Assembly (NCBI RefSeq): GCF_003627055.1
Contig: NZ_CP032624.1
Coordinates: 1,488,001-1,552,000, forward strand
Direction: 5' to 3'
DNA length: 64,000 nt
Source: Gryllotalpicola protaetiae
Lineage (GTDB): Bacteria; Actinomycetota; Actinomycetes; Actinomycetales; Microbacteriaceae
A model generated the notes under the pieces. That model had not been told where the DNA came from. It did not search any database and worked only from the letters and a program-made list of their open reading frames with translations. A program made the translations under genes and the position numbers. The stretch's first letter is position 1; every line of letters begins with the position of its first letter. This document shows positions 53,401-60,686 of the stretch, piece by piece.

Positions 53401-54343
53401 GCGCGATGCGCTCCACCCCTGCGCGGGCCTGCTGGGCGATGGCGAGCATGCCGGCGAGCTGCCGGGCGGGTGCGAGCATCTGCGCGACGTACGTCGAGAA
53501 CGCGAGGAAGGTTCCAAGCGTGATGTTCCCGTTCAGCGCGAGCCAGCCGCCGAGAGCCAGGATCCCGACCTGTCCGAACGCGGGGATCGACTCGAGCAGC
53601 GGCTGGAACCTCGACTGGATGCGCGTCGACCGCATCTGCGCTCCGTAGAGCTTCGTCGCGGCATCCGTCAGCCGCCTCAGCTCTCGGCGCTCCTGGCCGA
53701 ACGCCTTCACCACCCGCACGCCGCCGGTGTCCTCGTCGACGATCTGCACAAGCTCGCCTTCGCGCTGCTGCGCGTCCCACGTGGCGGGGAACACGCGCGA
53801 GCGCATGCGGTACGAGACGAAGATCAGCGCCGGGATGATCGCGATGCCCACCAGCGCCAAGAGCGGCGACAGCACGAACATCACGACGAGCGAGAGCACG
53901 AGCAGCACGACGTTGCCGCTCACGACCGGCAGGAAGTTGAGCAGCATCATGACGAGACCCGAGTCGGAGGATGCTCTCGCGACCAGCTGCCCCGTCGGCA
54001 TCCGGTCGAGGTTGGTGAAGTCCATCGACTGCAGGTGGTCGTGCATGTCGTTGCGCAGGTCGTTCTGCACCTCGAGCGCGACCTTGCCGCCGCGGTAGCG
54101 GCGCAGGTGCGCGAACACGAAGTTCGCCGCGGCGAGCGCGAGCAGCACCCCGAGCCACACCCACAGGCTGCCCTGGTGGTGGCCGATGACGGTGTCGACG
54201 ATCTGCCGAGCGACGAGCGGCGTGAGCACCTGGCAGCCGCTGCCGAGCAGCGCGGCGCCGAGCGCGATGTACAGCCCGGTGCGGTGCCGCAGCACGTACG
54301 ACCAGAGCCGCGCGACCCAGCTCACCGGCTTCTGCTCGGTCAT
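50426..54343 (-). CDS. Tandem-fused ABC exporter (TMD-NBD-TMD-NBD)
   Basis: 1305 aa: two complete half-exporters in one chain. NBD1 has Walker A GASGSGKST (about 396), signature LSGGQ (about 500) and Walker B LILDDATSA with Asp in place of the catalytic Glu. NBD2 has Walker A GETGAGKST (about 1095), the variant signature LSAGQ (about 1199) and normal LLLDEATSN. One ATP site (NBD1 Walker + NBD2 LSAGQ) is thus degenerate and the other intact, as in heterodimeric exporters of the TM287/288 type. A 90-residue Ala/Gly-rich linker joins the halves. The ATG at 54343 overlaps the marR stop (ATGA). Probably a MarR-controlled multidrug or lipid exporter. Confidence 0.93.
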   Translation of the reverse strand: MTEQKPVSWVARLWSYVLRHRTGLYIALGAALLGSGCQVLTPLVARQIVDTVIGHHQGSLWVWLGVLLALAAANFVFAHLRRYRGGKVALEVQNDLRNDMHDHLQSMDFTNLDRMPTGQLVARASSDSGLVMMLLNFLPVVSGNVVLLVLSLVVMFVLSPLLALVGIAIIPALIFVSYRMRSRVFPATWDAQQREGELVQIVDEDTGGVRVVKAFGQERRELRRLTDAATKLYGAQMRSTRIQSRFQPLLESIPAFGQVGILALGGWLALNGNITLGTFLAFSTYVAQMLAPARQLAGMLAIAQQARAGVERIAQLLDTPPAIADAPDAVVLAAPERGAAAATDTARGATVSSSIAHGAVEFDDVHFAYGDDARRRSDEHSTLTGFSLRVAAGERVALVGASGSGKSTAAMLIPRFYDPARGAVRVDGIDVRRLTLHSLRSQIGVVFEESFLFSDSVRSNIAYGRPEASDAEIERAARIAQADGFIAALPRGYDTVVGERGLSLSGGQRQRVALARAILADPRILILDDATSAIDARTEEAIHDGLREVLADRTVVLIAHRQSTLHLADRVVLVDGGRVVDEGTHDELMARNAAYRVLLSGMEDGETAAGSAAATGDIDSVAAYGKVTSGAWRRPEAADASTYGARSAVPAAPSLGPGLGGTGGGGMVRRALAATPELIARVEKLPPVKDFPEVDIDREGAHRPHFSLRSLLADYKWPLLFGLLFVVVDAVAGLLGPVLVKNGIDQGVVTGSTAAILAASALFLLVTLVDLFDQIAETFVMGRTAQRVMLSLRVRVFAQLQRLSLDYYEREMAGRIMTRMTTDIDQFEQLVENGLLAALVAFVTFVGVGVAILIVNPLLGGAVLVVIIPLAIATVIFRRRAAVLYEQARDRIAIVNADFQESLSGVHEAQAFVHEGATKAHFHRLGGSYLEARVAAQKLVATYFPFVQFLSSVADAIVLGLGAWLIVNGHFTTGALIAFLLYVDMFFSPIQQLSQVFDAWQQTTVSVRRIAGLMALDSLTPEAQSPVSPGRLSGTLTLEDVHFAYPAVTARPGVQERGPQDARLATPVEASVSKPPEALRGVSLDIAAGETVALVGETGAGKSTVMKLLARFYDVDRGTVRVDGHDVRSLALGAYRAQLGYVPQEAFLFTGTVRDNIAYGRPEATDAAVEAAARAVGAHDFIAALPNGYLQEITERGRSLSAGQRQLIALARAQLVDPAILLLDEATSNLDLAAEARVTAAMERVASGRTTVLIAHRLQTARTADRIVVLGGGGVLEVGSHDELLAADGSYASMWRAFELASERA

Positions 54344-54777
54344 ACGCTCGCCTGCGCCTGGGTCACGCGGTAGCTCTCGATGGCGTCGCCCAGTTCGGCG
54401 AGCGAGCGGATGCTTGCGCCCGGGTCGCTCGTCTCGGCGGTCACGGCGCGCACACGCTCGGCGAGGCGCGCCCGCGCCTGCTCGTATTCGGCGACCCCGG
54501 CCGGCGTGAGCGCGAGCGCCGTCGCGCGCTGGTCGCCTTCGACCTTGGTGCGCTCGATGAGCCCGCGCTTCGCGAGCGAGTCGACGGTCGCGCTGATGGC
54601 CGGCTTGCCGACGGCGAGCCGCTGGGCGAGGCGGCTCGCGCGGTCCTCGCCGGAGTCGATCGCGCTCAGCACACGGAAGTCTGCGAGGCTCAGCGGCAGC
54701 GCCGAGCGCTCGAGCATACGAGCGAGGCGGGCCACCGCGTCGACGGCGTCGCCCAAGGCATCCGTTCGATCGTTCAT
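54340..54777 (-). CDS. MarR-family repressor of the fused ABC exporter
   Basis: 145 aa. The winged helix is clear: LADFRVLSAIDSGEDRASRL, AQRLAVGKPAISATVDSL, AKRGLIERTKVEGDQRATAL and ALTPAGVAEYEQAR. The terminal helices form the dimer interface. The ATG at 54777 lies 7 nt after TATAGT (54790-54785, minus), so it is leaderless. Two GTTCA-N5-TGAAC palindromes flank that -10, one covering the start codon, indicating autoregulation. It is co-transcribed with the exporter through a 4-nt overlap. Confidence 0.93.
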   Translation of the reverse strand: MNDRTDALGDAVDAVARLARMLERSALPLSLADFRVLSAIDSGEDRASRLAQRLAVGKPAISATVDSLAKRGLIERTKVEGDQRATALALTPAGVAEYEQARARLAERVRAVTAETSDPGASIRSLAELGDAIESYRVTQAQASV

Positions 54778-54814
54778 GGTCTGAACTATACGCGCCTTGG
54801 TTCAGATGGTGAAC
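54772..54814 (-). promoter_or_regulatory. marR-exporter promoter with twin GTTCA-N5-TGAAC operators
   Basis: GTTCA-TGGTC-TGAAC (54772-54786) and GTTCA-GATGG-TGAAC (54800-54814) are identical palindromes centred 28 bp apart. The -10 TATAGT (54790-54785, minus) lies between them, and the first operator includes the marR start codon. Two MarR dimers could bind cooperatively and occlude RNA polymerase. The second operator lies 65 bp upstream of the divergent lhgO gene. Confidence 0.75.
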
Positions 54815-54878
54815 TGTCGCCGCCGCCCCCCAGAACGGGTGGAAGCTGAGCATGCCTCATTCAAGCTAGCGTTGCGTC

Positions 54879-56090
54879 ATGCCGCGCCCGACCGCCCGCA
54901 CGCCTCGTATCGCTGTGATCGGCGGCGGCATCGTCGGCATCGCGCTCGCCCGTGCTCTCGCGACGGGCGAACGCGGCGACGTGACCGTCTTCGAGAAGGA
55001 ACGGCGCCTGGCCGTGCACCAGACCGGGCACAACTCAGGCGTCGTGCACGCCGGGCTGTACTACACGCCGGGCAGCCTCAAGGCCGAGCTGTGCGCGCGG
55101 GGGCGCCTGCAGATCAGGGATTTCTGCCTCGAGAAGGGCTTGCCTTACCGCGAGGTGGGCAAGCTCGTCGTCGCGGTCGACGAGTCCGAGCTCGGTGCGC
55201 TCGCCGAGATCGAGCGGCGCTCGCGCGAGAACGGCGTGCCCGACCTCGAGCGCATCGACGACTCGGCCCGGCTGCGCGAGATCGAGCCGCACGTCGCGGG
55301 TGTCGCGGCCGTGCACTCGCCGCACACCGCGATCGTCGACTACGCGGCGGTCACCGAGGCGCTCGCCGTCGACGCCCGTGCGGCCGGCGCAGACATCCGG
55401 CTGGGTCAGGAGGTGACCGGCCTGCGGATCGCGGGCAGCACCGCGCGGGTCTCGACGGCGCACTCGGAGGACGAGTTCGATCTCGTCGTCGCGTGCGCCG
55501 GGCTGCAGTCCGACCTCGTCGCGAGGCTCGCAGGCGGCGACCCGTCGCCGAAGATCCTGCCGTTCCGCGGCGAGTACTGGCAGCTGTCCCCGGAGGCCAA
55601 CGGGCTGTGCCGCGGCATGATCTACCCCGTCCCGGACCCGCGGTTCCCGTTCCTCGGGGTGCACTTCACCCGCGGTGTCTACGACGACGTGCACCTCGGG
55701 CCGAGCGCCGTGCCCGCCCTCGCGCGCGAGGGCTACTCGTGGCGGCGCATCTCGGTGAAGGACACCGTCGCATCGCTCGCCTGGCCCGGCGCCGGCCCGC
55801 TGCTGCGCGAGCACTGGTACATGGGGGTCGACGAGATCAGCGCCTCGCTCATCAAGCGCCGCTACTTCGACAAGGCGCGCCGCTTCGTTCCAGAGCTCGC
55901 GATGAAGCACCTGGTCGGCAAGTCCGCCGCCGGCGTACGCGCGCAGGCGTGGGCCCGCGACGGCAGCCTGATCGACGACTTCGCGGTCGACCGGCTCGGC
56001 CCCGTCACGCTGATCCGCAACGCGCCGTCGCCCGCCGCTACCAGTTCGATGGCCATCGCGGACCACGTGATCAAGAACTACGTGAACTGA
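54879..56090 (+). CDS. lhgO: L-2-hydroxyglutarate oxidase/dehydrogenase
   Basis: 403-aa FAD-dependent enzyme oxidising L-2-hydroxyglutarate to 2-oxoglutarate. The N-terminal dinucleotide fold reads RIAVIGGGIVGIALARAL, followed by the LhgO signature VHQTGHNSGVVHAGLYY and PGSLKAELC. VVACAGLQSDLVARL and PFRGEYWQLSPEA fit the catalytic domain, and the C-terminus has NAPSPAATSSMAIADHV. The ATG at 54879 follows TAGCGT (54867-54872) by 6 nt, so it is leaderless. It is divergent from marR. Confidence 0.93.
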   Translation: MPRPTARTPRIAVIGGGIVGIALARALATGERGDVTVFEKERRLAVHQTGHNSGVVHAGLYYTPGSLKAELCARGRLQIRDFCLEKGLPYREVGKLVVAVDESELGALAEIERRSRENGVPDLERIDDSARLREIEPHVAGVAAVHSPHTAIVDYAAVTEALAVDARAAGADIRLGQEVTGLRIAGSTARVSTAHSEDEFDLVVACAGLQSDLVARLAGGDPSPKILPFRGEYWQLSPEANGLCRGMIYPVPDPRFPFLGVHFTRGVYDDVHLGPSAVPALAREGYSWRRISVKDTVASLAWPGAGPLLREHWYMGVDEISASLIKRRYFDKARRFVPELAMKHLVGKSAAGVRAQAWARDGSLIDDFAVDRLGPVTLIRNAPSPAATSSMAIADHVIKNYVN

Positions 56091-56120
56091 CGGATGCCTG
56101 CCGCGGCCACCCCTCCGCGG

Positions 56121-56210
56121 CGCATCCGCCGCTCAACCGCGCGGTACGGTCACCACGGCGCGCTACGGGCGCACGTGAGGTGCGGCGATGACCGTACAGC
56201 GCGGATGAAG
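56121..56210. repeat. Palindromic intergenic element, copy 2
   Basis: It shares CATCCGC, CCGCGCGGTA (56137-56146) and GCGCGGATGA (56199-56208), in that order, with the element at 28738-28815. It also has its own inverted repeat of 14-bp arms (56138-56151 and 56190-56203, one mismatch). It lies between lhgO and the next gene on the same strand. A further small hairpin CGCGGGC-GAA-GCCCGCG (56219-56235) follows. Confidence 0.5.
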
Positions 56211-56263
56211 CCGCGTGACGCGGGCGAAGCCCGCGCCCGCGCCGGGCATGCGAGGCTGAGGTC

Positions 56264-56671
56264 GTGACCGACGAGCAGAACACCGTGCAGAACGCGCTGG
56301 CGACCGACCGCGTGATCGACATCACCACCACCGGCAAGACCTCGGGCGAGCCGCGCCGCATCGAGATCTGGTTCCACCGCGTCGGCGGCCGCTTCTACAT
56401 CACGGGCCGCCCGCCGCGCCCACGCGCGTGGTACGCGAACCTCATCGCCAATCCGGAGTTCACGTTCCACCTCAAGCAGTCGGCGACGGCCGACCTGCCC
56501 GCGACGGCGCGCCCCGTCACCGATGCGGCCGAGCGTGAGCGCGTGTTCGGCGGCATCTTCGCCCAGCTGCCCGAGCTGAGCACGCAGCCGGATGCGCCGG
56601 TCGAGCTGTGGCTGTCGCAGGCTCCGCTCGTCGAGGTCGAGTTCGACGACCTCGAGCGCGACGCGGCCTGA
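56264..56671 (+). CDS. Deazaflavin (F420)-dependent nitroreductase-family protein
   Basis: 135-aa split-beta-barrel protein. ITTTGKTSGEPRRIEIWF and GGRFYITGRPPRPRAWYANL are the core of the nitroreductase-family deazaflavin-dependent (Ddn-like) oxidoreductases. PEFTFHLKQSATADLPATAR and the end VELWLSQAPLVEVEF complete the fold. It probably binds F420 or a flavin; the substrate is unknown. The GTG at 56264 is 6 nt after GAGGCT, a weak version of the leaderless TAGGCT box. It ends 19 bp from the convergent antiporter. Confidence 0.85.
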   Translation: MTDEQNTVQNALATDRVIDITTTGKTSGEPRRIEIWFHRVGGRFYITGRPPRPRAWYANLIANPEFTFHLKQSATADLPATARPVTDAAERERVFGGIFAQLPELSTQPDAPVELWLSQAPLVEVEFDDLERDAA

Positions 56672-56690
56672 GCCGAGGCATCCGCTCGCC

Positions 56691-57932
56691 CTATTCGGCT
56701 GTCGGGTCCGCCCCATCAGACGCGTCCGGCGCGCCCGCCGGCGTCGCACGCATCGGCACACGGAACACCCGGCCGAGCACCGGCACCAGGCCGCCCTGCA
56801 GCACGACCGACACGAGCACGACGACGAACACGATCGCGTACAGCTCGTGCGCGCCCGCGATCCCGGAGCTCACCACGAGCAGCCCGAGCAGGATCGGCAC
56901 GGCACCCTTGAGCCCCGCCCACAGCACGAACCCGCGCTCGCCCCATGCAAGCCGGATCGGCAGCGCGACGAGTCCGACGAACAGCGGCCTGATCAGGAAG
57001 ATCAGCAGCGCGGCGATGCCGAGCCCGGTCCACAGCACGGATGGCCTCAGCACGTAGTCGAGCTCGACCGTGAGCCCCAGCACCGCGAACGCGACCACCT
57101 CGGCGAGGCTCGCGAGCCCCGACGAGAACAGCGTGATCTCGCGCTTGTACGGCGCCCGCAGGTCGCCGACGGCGATGCCGGCGACGAAGACGGCGAGGAA
57201 TCCGGAGCCGTGCGCGACGGCGCCCGCTCCATAGAGGAACACGGCGGCGGCGACCGCGAACACCGAGGCGAGCGCCTCGTTCGGCAAGGCCAGCCGCCGC
57301 AGCACCCACCGCAGTCCGAGCCCGCCCACGACGCCGACCGCGGCGCCGATCACAAGCTGCAGCACGAAATCGAGCACGCCGCTGCCGACGGCCGCCCACC
57401 CCGTGCCCGATGCGGCGAGCAGACTCGCCATGATCGCGATGCCCACGGGGTCGTTCGCACCGGACTCGCCCTCGAGGATCGTCCCGCTGCGGCCGCCGAT
57501 CTCGGTCTTCCCGAGCACCGAGAACACGACGGCGGGGTCGGTCGGCGACAGTGCGGCGCCGAGCAGCAGAGATGCGGTCGCGTCCAGACCGAAGATGAAA
57601 TGGGCGGATGCCGCGACCGCCGCCGCCGTCAGCGCGGTCCCGAGGATCCCGAGCCACACGATCGGCCACGCCGACGCGCGGAACCGCCGCCAGCCGATGT
57701 GCATGCCGCCGTCGAACAGGATCACCGCGAGCGCCACGCTCACCACCCGCTCGTCGAGCAGCCGGCCATGCGCGGACACGGGCGGCAGGAGCAGCGCGCC
57801 GAGGGCGGCGGCGATGAGGAAGAAGGCCGGGGCGGGAATCCGCACCCGCCTGCTCAGCAATTGCGCGAGAACGGCGAGCGCGATCGCGCCCGCCACCACG
57901 GCGACGACGATCGCGAACGGGTCGGTGGTCAC
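56691..57932 (-). CDS. Monovalent cation/H+ antiporter, CPA1 (NhaP-type)
   Basis: 413-aa membrane exchanger for Na+ or K+ against H+. About 12-13 helices are present. The ion-binding motif is GESGANDPVGIAI (ND pair), with LSPTDPAVVFSVLGKTEIG, VAGIAVGDLRAPYK and WAGLKGAVPILLGLLVVSSG typical of CPA1. The cytoplasmic tail is only about 30 residues and lacks the TrkA-C/RCK domain of NhaP2/CvrA proteins, so nucleotide control is not expected. The ATG is at 57932. Confidence 0.9.
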   Translation of the reverse strand: MTTDPFAIVVAVVAGAIALAVLAQLLSRRVRIPAPAFFLIAAALGALLLPPVSAHGRLLDERVVSVALAVILFDGGMHIGWRRFRASAWPIVWLGILGTALTAAAVAASAHFIFGLDATASLLLGAALSPTDPAVVFSVLGKTEIGGRSGTILEGESGANDPVGIAIMASLLAASGTGWAAVGSGVLDFVLQLVIGAAVGVVGGLGLRWVLRRLALPNEALASVFAVAAAVFLYGAGAVAHGSGFLAVFVAGIAVGDLRAPYKREITLFSSGLASLAEVVAFAVLGLTVELDYVLRPSVLWTGLGIAALLIFLIRPLFVGLVALPIRLAWGERGFVLWAGLKGAVPILLGLLVVSSGIAGAHELYAIVFVVVLVSVVLQGGLVPVLGRVFRVPMRATPAGAPDASDGADPTAE

Positions 57933-58028
57933 GAGCGTCCTTCCGTCGACGAATTCCCTGCCGACCAGACTTCCCGGCGCACCTGCCCCCAGGCTACCGG
58001 GGCGCGCATCTCACGCCGCGGGACGCTC

Positions 58029-58052
58029 AAAAAAGGGAAAGGCGCAAATCCC
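58029..58052 (-). terminator. Hairpin with U-tract downstream of the pit operon
   Basis: On the minus strand GGGA ... TCCC (58052-58049, 58038-58035) is followed by six T residues (58034-58029). This is one of the few places in the window with a true U-tract. It sits 32 bp after the end of the small membrane-protein gene. The stem is short. Confidence 0.45.
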
Positions 58053-58083
58053 AAATTGACCAAACCTCGCAGGAGCGGGCCGG

Positions 58084-58419
58084 TCACGAATGGAAATAGG
58101 GCACGATCAGGTAGATCCCGAACAGCACAACGAGCCCAGAGACCGCGAACAAGGCGTATGCGGTGACCAGCGCGAGGCGCTTGACGGCGGGCGAATACGG
58201 ATTCCGCTGCCGGGCCTTCTTCACCCGCTTGGTCTCCTTCTTCACCTGCTTCGGCGACAGCACGGTGATGGCTTCCTCGAACTCGACGGGTGGCACGAAC
58301 GGCGCGTGGCCCGACACCGCGAGCAGGCGCAGCCCCAAGGCGTAGAGGCTGACGACGACGGCCGCGCCGATCAGCGCCGCAGCGAAGACCGCGACGAAGT
58401 CGATCCAGTTGATCGTCAC
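58084..58419 (-). CDS. Small membrane protein encoded with pit
   Basis: 111 aa. Two transmembrane helices (DFVAVFAAALIGAAVVVSLYALGLRLL and LVTAYALFAVSGLVVLFGIYLIV) enclose a basic loop (LSPKQVKKETKRVKKARQRN). The GTG at 58419 overlaps the pit stop by 4 nt (GTGA). It is not a named family I recognise. The tight coupling suggests an accessory or regulatory subunit of the phosphate carrier, comparable in position to the PhoU-like partners of other Pit systems but unrelated in sequence. Confidence 0.7.
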   Translation of the reverse strand: MTINWIDFVAVFAAALIGAAVVVSLYALGLRLLAVSGHAPFVPPVEFEEAITVLSPKQVKKETKRVKKARQRNPYSPAVKRLALVTAYALFAVSGLVVLFGIYLIVPYFHS

Positions 58420-59615
58420 CGCTTCTCCTCGCCGGGCGCGACCGGGACCGGCCTCGTGATGTGGATGGCGGAGGTGGCGGACGCGACCTCGGCCTCGGTG
58501 CCCGCCGCCATGTGCTCGGCGGTGACACGGCGGCGCGCGTTGATGCGGAAGACCACGACGATCACGACGACCGCGATGGCGAGGTCGATGATGAGGCCGA
58601 TCGTGCCGAGGCGGGCGATCATGGCGGTCGCGCCGCCGACCACGGCGGCCACGGGCAGCGTCAGCAGCCAGCCGAGCGCGATGCGGCCCGCCGTGCCCCA
58701 GCGCACGTGGCCGTCGCTGCGGCCGAGTCCCGAGCCGATCACCGAGCCCGACGCGACCTGCGTGGTCGAGAGCGCGAAGCCGAAGTGCGAAGAGGCGAGG
58801 ATCGTCGCCGCCGTGCTCGTCTCCGCCGCGAAGCCCTGAGCGGGCTTCACCTCGGTGAGGCCGCGGCCGAGGGTGCGGATGATCCGCCACCCGCCCGTAT
58901 AGGTGCCGGTCGCGATCGCGAGGCCGCAGGCGACGATCACCCACCACTGCGGGCCGGCGTGCGACGCGGGCTGTATGCCGGCTGCGATGAGCAGCAGCGT
59001 GATCACGCCCATCGTCTTCTGCGCGTCGTTGGTGCCATGCGACAGCGCGACCAGCGACGACGAGAAGATCTGTGCGTAGCGGAAGCCGCTGCGCCCGTCG
59101 GCGAGCCCATCGCCGCGGTGCGTGATGGCGTAGGCGAGGCGCGTCGCGGAGTAGGCGACCAGCCCTGCGACCACCGGCGAGAGCAGTGCGGGGATCACGA
59201 TCTTCGCGAGCAGCACCGAGTAGTCGATCGACCCGACGTCCCACGTGCCGACGATGGTCGCGCCGATGAGGCCTCCGAACAGCGCATGGCTGGATGACGA
59301 GGGGATTCCCCACAGCCAGGTGATCAGGTTCCAGGTGATCGCACCGACCAGCCCCGCAAGCACGAGCGCCGGGGTGATCGAGACCTGGCCGCCCTCGCCG
59401 CGGATCAGCCCGCCCGAGATCGTCTGCGCCACCTCGGTCGAGAGGAACGCGCCGACGAGGTTCAGCGCGGCCGCGAGCGCGACCGCCGGCCGCGGCCTCA
59501 GCGCACCCGTCGCGATCGGCGTCGCCATGGCGTTGGCGGTGTCGTGGAATCCGTTCGTGAAATCGAAGAACAGTGCCAGCGCGACCACCAGAACGACGAT
59601 CAGGGTCAGGCTCAC
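58416..59615 (-). CDS. pit: Low-affinity inorganic phosphate transporter, Pit family
   Basis: 399-aa H+-coupled transporter of metal-phosphate complexes. The two inverted PiT signatures are present: FFDFTNGFHDTANAMATPIA in TM1 and LVALSHGTNDAQKTMGVITL in the second half. GIPSSSSHALFGGLIGA and STTQVASGSVIGSGLGR are the paired SSSHA-type motifs. About ten helices and a short cytoplasmic tail are present. Start GTG at 59615. It is followed directly by a small membrane protein with 4-nt overlap. Confidence 0.96.
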   Translation of the reverse strand: MSLTLIVVLVVALALFFDFTNGFHDTANAMATPIATGALRPRPAVALAAALNLVGAFLSTEVAQTISGGLIRGEGGQVSITPALVLAGLVGAITWNLITWLWGIPSSSSHALFGGLIGATIVGTWDVGSIDYSVLLAKIVIPALLSPVVAGLVAYSATRLAYAITHRGDGLADGRSGFRYAQIFSSSLVALSHGTNDAQKTMGVITLLLIAAGIQPASHAGPQWWVIVACGLAIATGTYTGGWRIIRTLGRGLTEVKPAQGFAAETSTAATILASSHFGFALSTTQVASGSVIGSGLGRSDGHVRWGTAGRIALGWLLTLPVAAVVGGATAMIARLGTIGLIIDLAIAVVVIVVVFRINARRRVTAEHMAAGTEAEVASATSAIHITRPVPVAPGEEKR

Positions 59616-59678
59616 CCGGCGGTCCTCATTCCCACCGTGGCAGGTTATCGCAGGCGGCGAGTGGAGCGCGGGAGTGCG

Positions 59679-60560
59679 TCAGAGCCTCGCCGCGGCATCC
59701 CTCGTCAGCGTCGGAATCGAGTAGATGCTCGTCGTGGCGGCGATGAACAGCTCGGTGCCGTCCGAGCCGCCGAAGCACACGTTGGCGATCTTCTCGGGGA
59801 TCGGGATGGAGCCGAGCAGGCCGCCGTCAGGAGCGAGGACGAGCACGGCGTCGAGGCTCGAGGTCCAGATGTTCCCGTGCTCGTCGACCCGGAATCCGTC
59901 GGGGGCGCCGCGCTCGATCTCGGCGAACACGCGGCCGTTCTCCGGCGTGCCGTCGATGACCTCGTAGACCCGGATGTGCCGGGCGTCGGACGTGTCCGAG
60001 ACATAGAGCAGGCTCTCGTCCGGCGAGAAGGCGAGGCCGTTGGGCTCGACCATGTCGGTCACGACCGGCGCGAGCGCGTCGGTGCGCGGGTCGAAGCGGA
60101 ACACCCAGCAGGCGCCGTACTCGTGCTCGCCGGGGTGACCCTCCTCCGGAAGCGTGATGCCGTAGTCCGGGTCGGTAAACCAGACCGCACCGTCGGCCGT
60201 CACGACGACGTCGTTGGGGGAGTTGAGGCGATGCTCGCCGAGATGATCGACGATCGGCATGATCTCGCCGTCCACGTCGCGCTCGACGCGCCGCCTGCCG
60301 TGGGAGCACTGCACGATCGAGCCGTCGTGGTCGAGCGTCCGTCCGTTCGTGAACTCGACGTCGGCGCGGTAGACGCCGGCCTCCCCGGTCGCGGGCGTGT
60401 ACTCGAGGATGCGATTTCCGGGGATGTCGCTCCAGATCACCTTGCCCGGGCCGGGCAGCCACAGCGGCCCCTCGGCCCAGGTCGCCCCGCCCGTCAGCCA
60501 CTGCGCACGCGCGCCCGCCGGCACGAGCCCCTCAAGTCCGATGACCGCATCCGTCGCCAT
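59679..60560 (-). CDS. SMP-30/gluconolactonase-family protein
   Basis: 293-aa six-bladed beta-propeller lactonase. Metal-binding residues are recognisable in ATWAEGPLWLPG (Glu), LNSPNDVVVTADGAVWF (Asn) and AFSPDESLLYVSDT (Asp). SDIPGNRILEY and DGFRVDEHGNIWTS are family motifs. It hydrolyses sugar lactones such as gluconolactone; the actual sugar is unknown. The ATG at 60560 has AAAGGAGG at 6-nt spacing, so an upstream in-frame start is rejected. It is divergent from an AraC regulator, its likely controller. Confidence 0.9.
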   Translation of the reverse strand: MATDAVIGLEGLVPAGARAQWLTGGATWAEGPLWLPGPGKVIWSDIPGNRILEYTPATGEAGVYRADVEFTNGRTLDHDGSIVQCSHGRRRVERDVDGEIMPIVDHLGEHRLNSPNDVVVTADGAVWFTDPDYGITLPEEGHPGEHEYGACWVFRFDPRTDALAPVVTDMVEPNGLAFSPDESLLYVSDTSDARHIRVYEVIDGTPENGRVFAEIERGAPDGFRVDEHGNIWTSSLDAVLVLAPDGGLLGSIPIPEKIANVCFGGSDGTELFIAATTSIYSIPTLTRDAAARL

Positions 60561-60686
60561 TGACGCCTCCTTTTGACCACGTCGCCGCACCCCTCATTCA
60601 GTCATAGGCGACGGGTGCGGGGGCGGCAACGCGCCCGGCGGCGGCCGCGCCGGAATAGCGCCCGGCGCCCACAGGTTTGGCCACGC

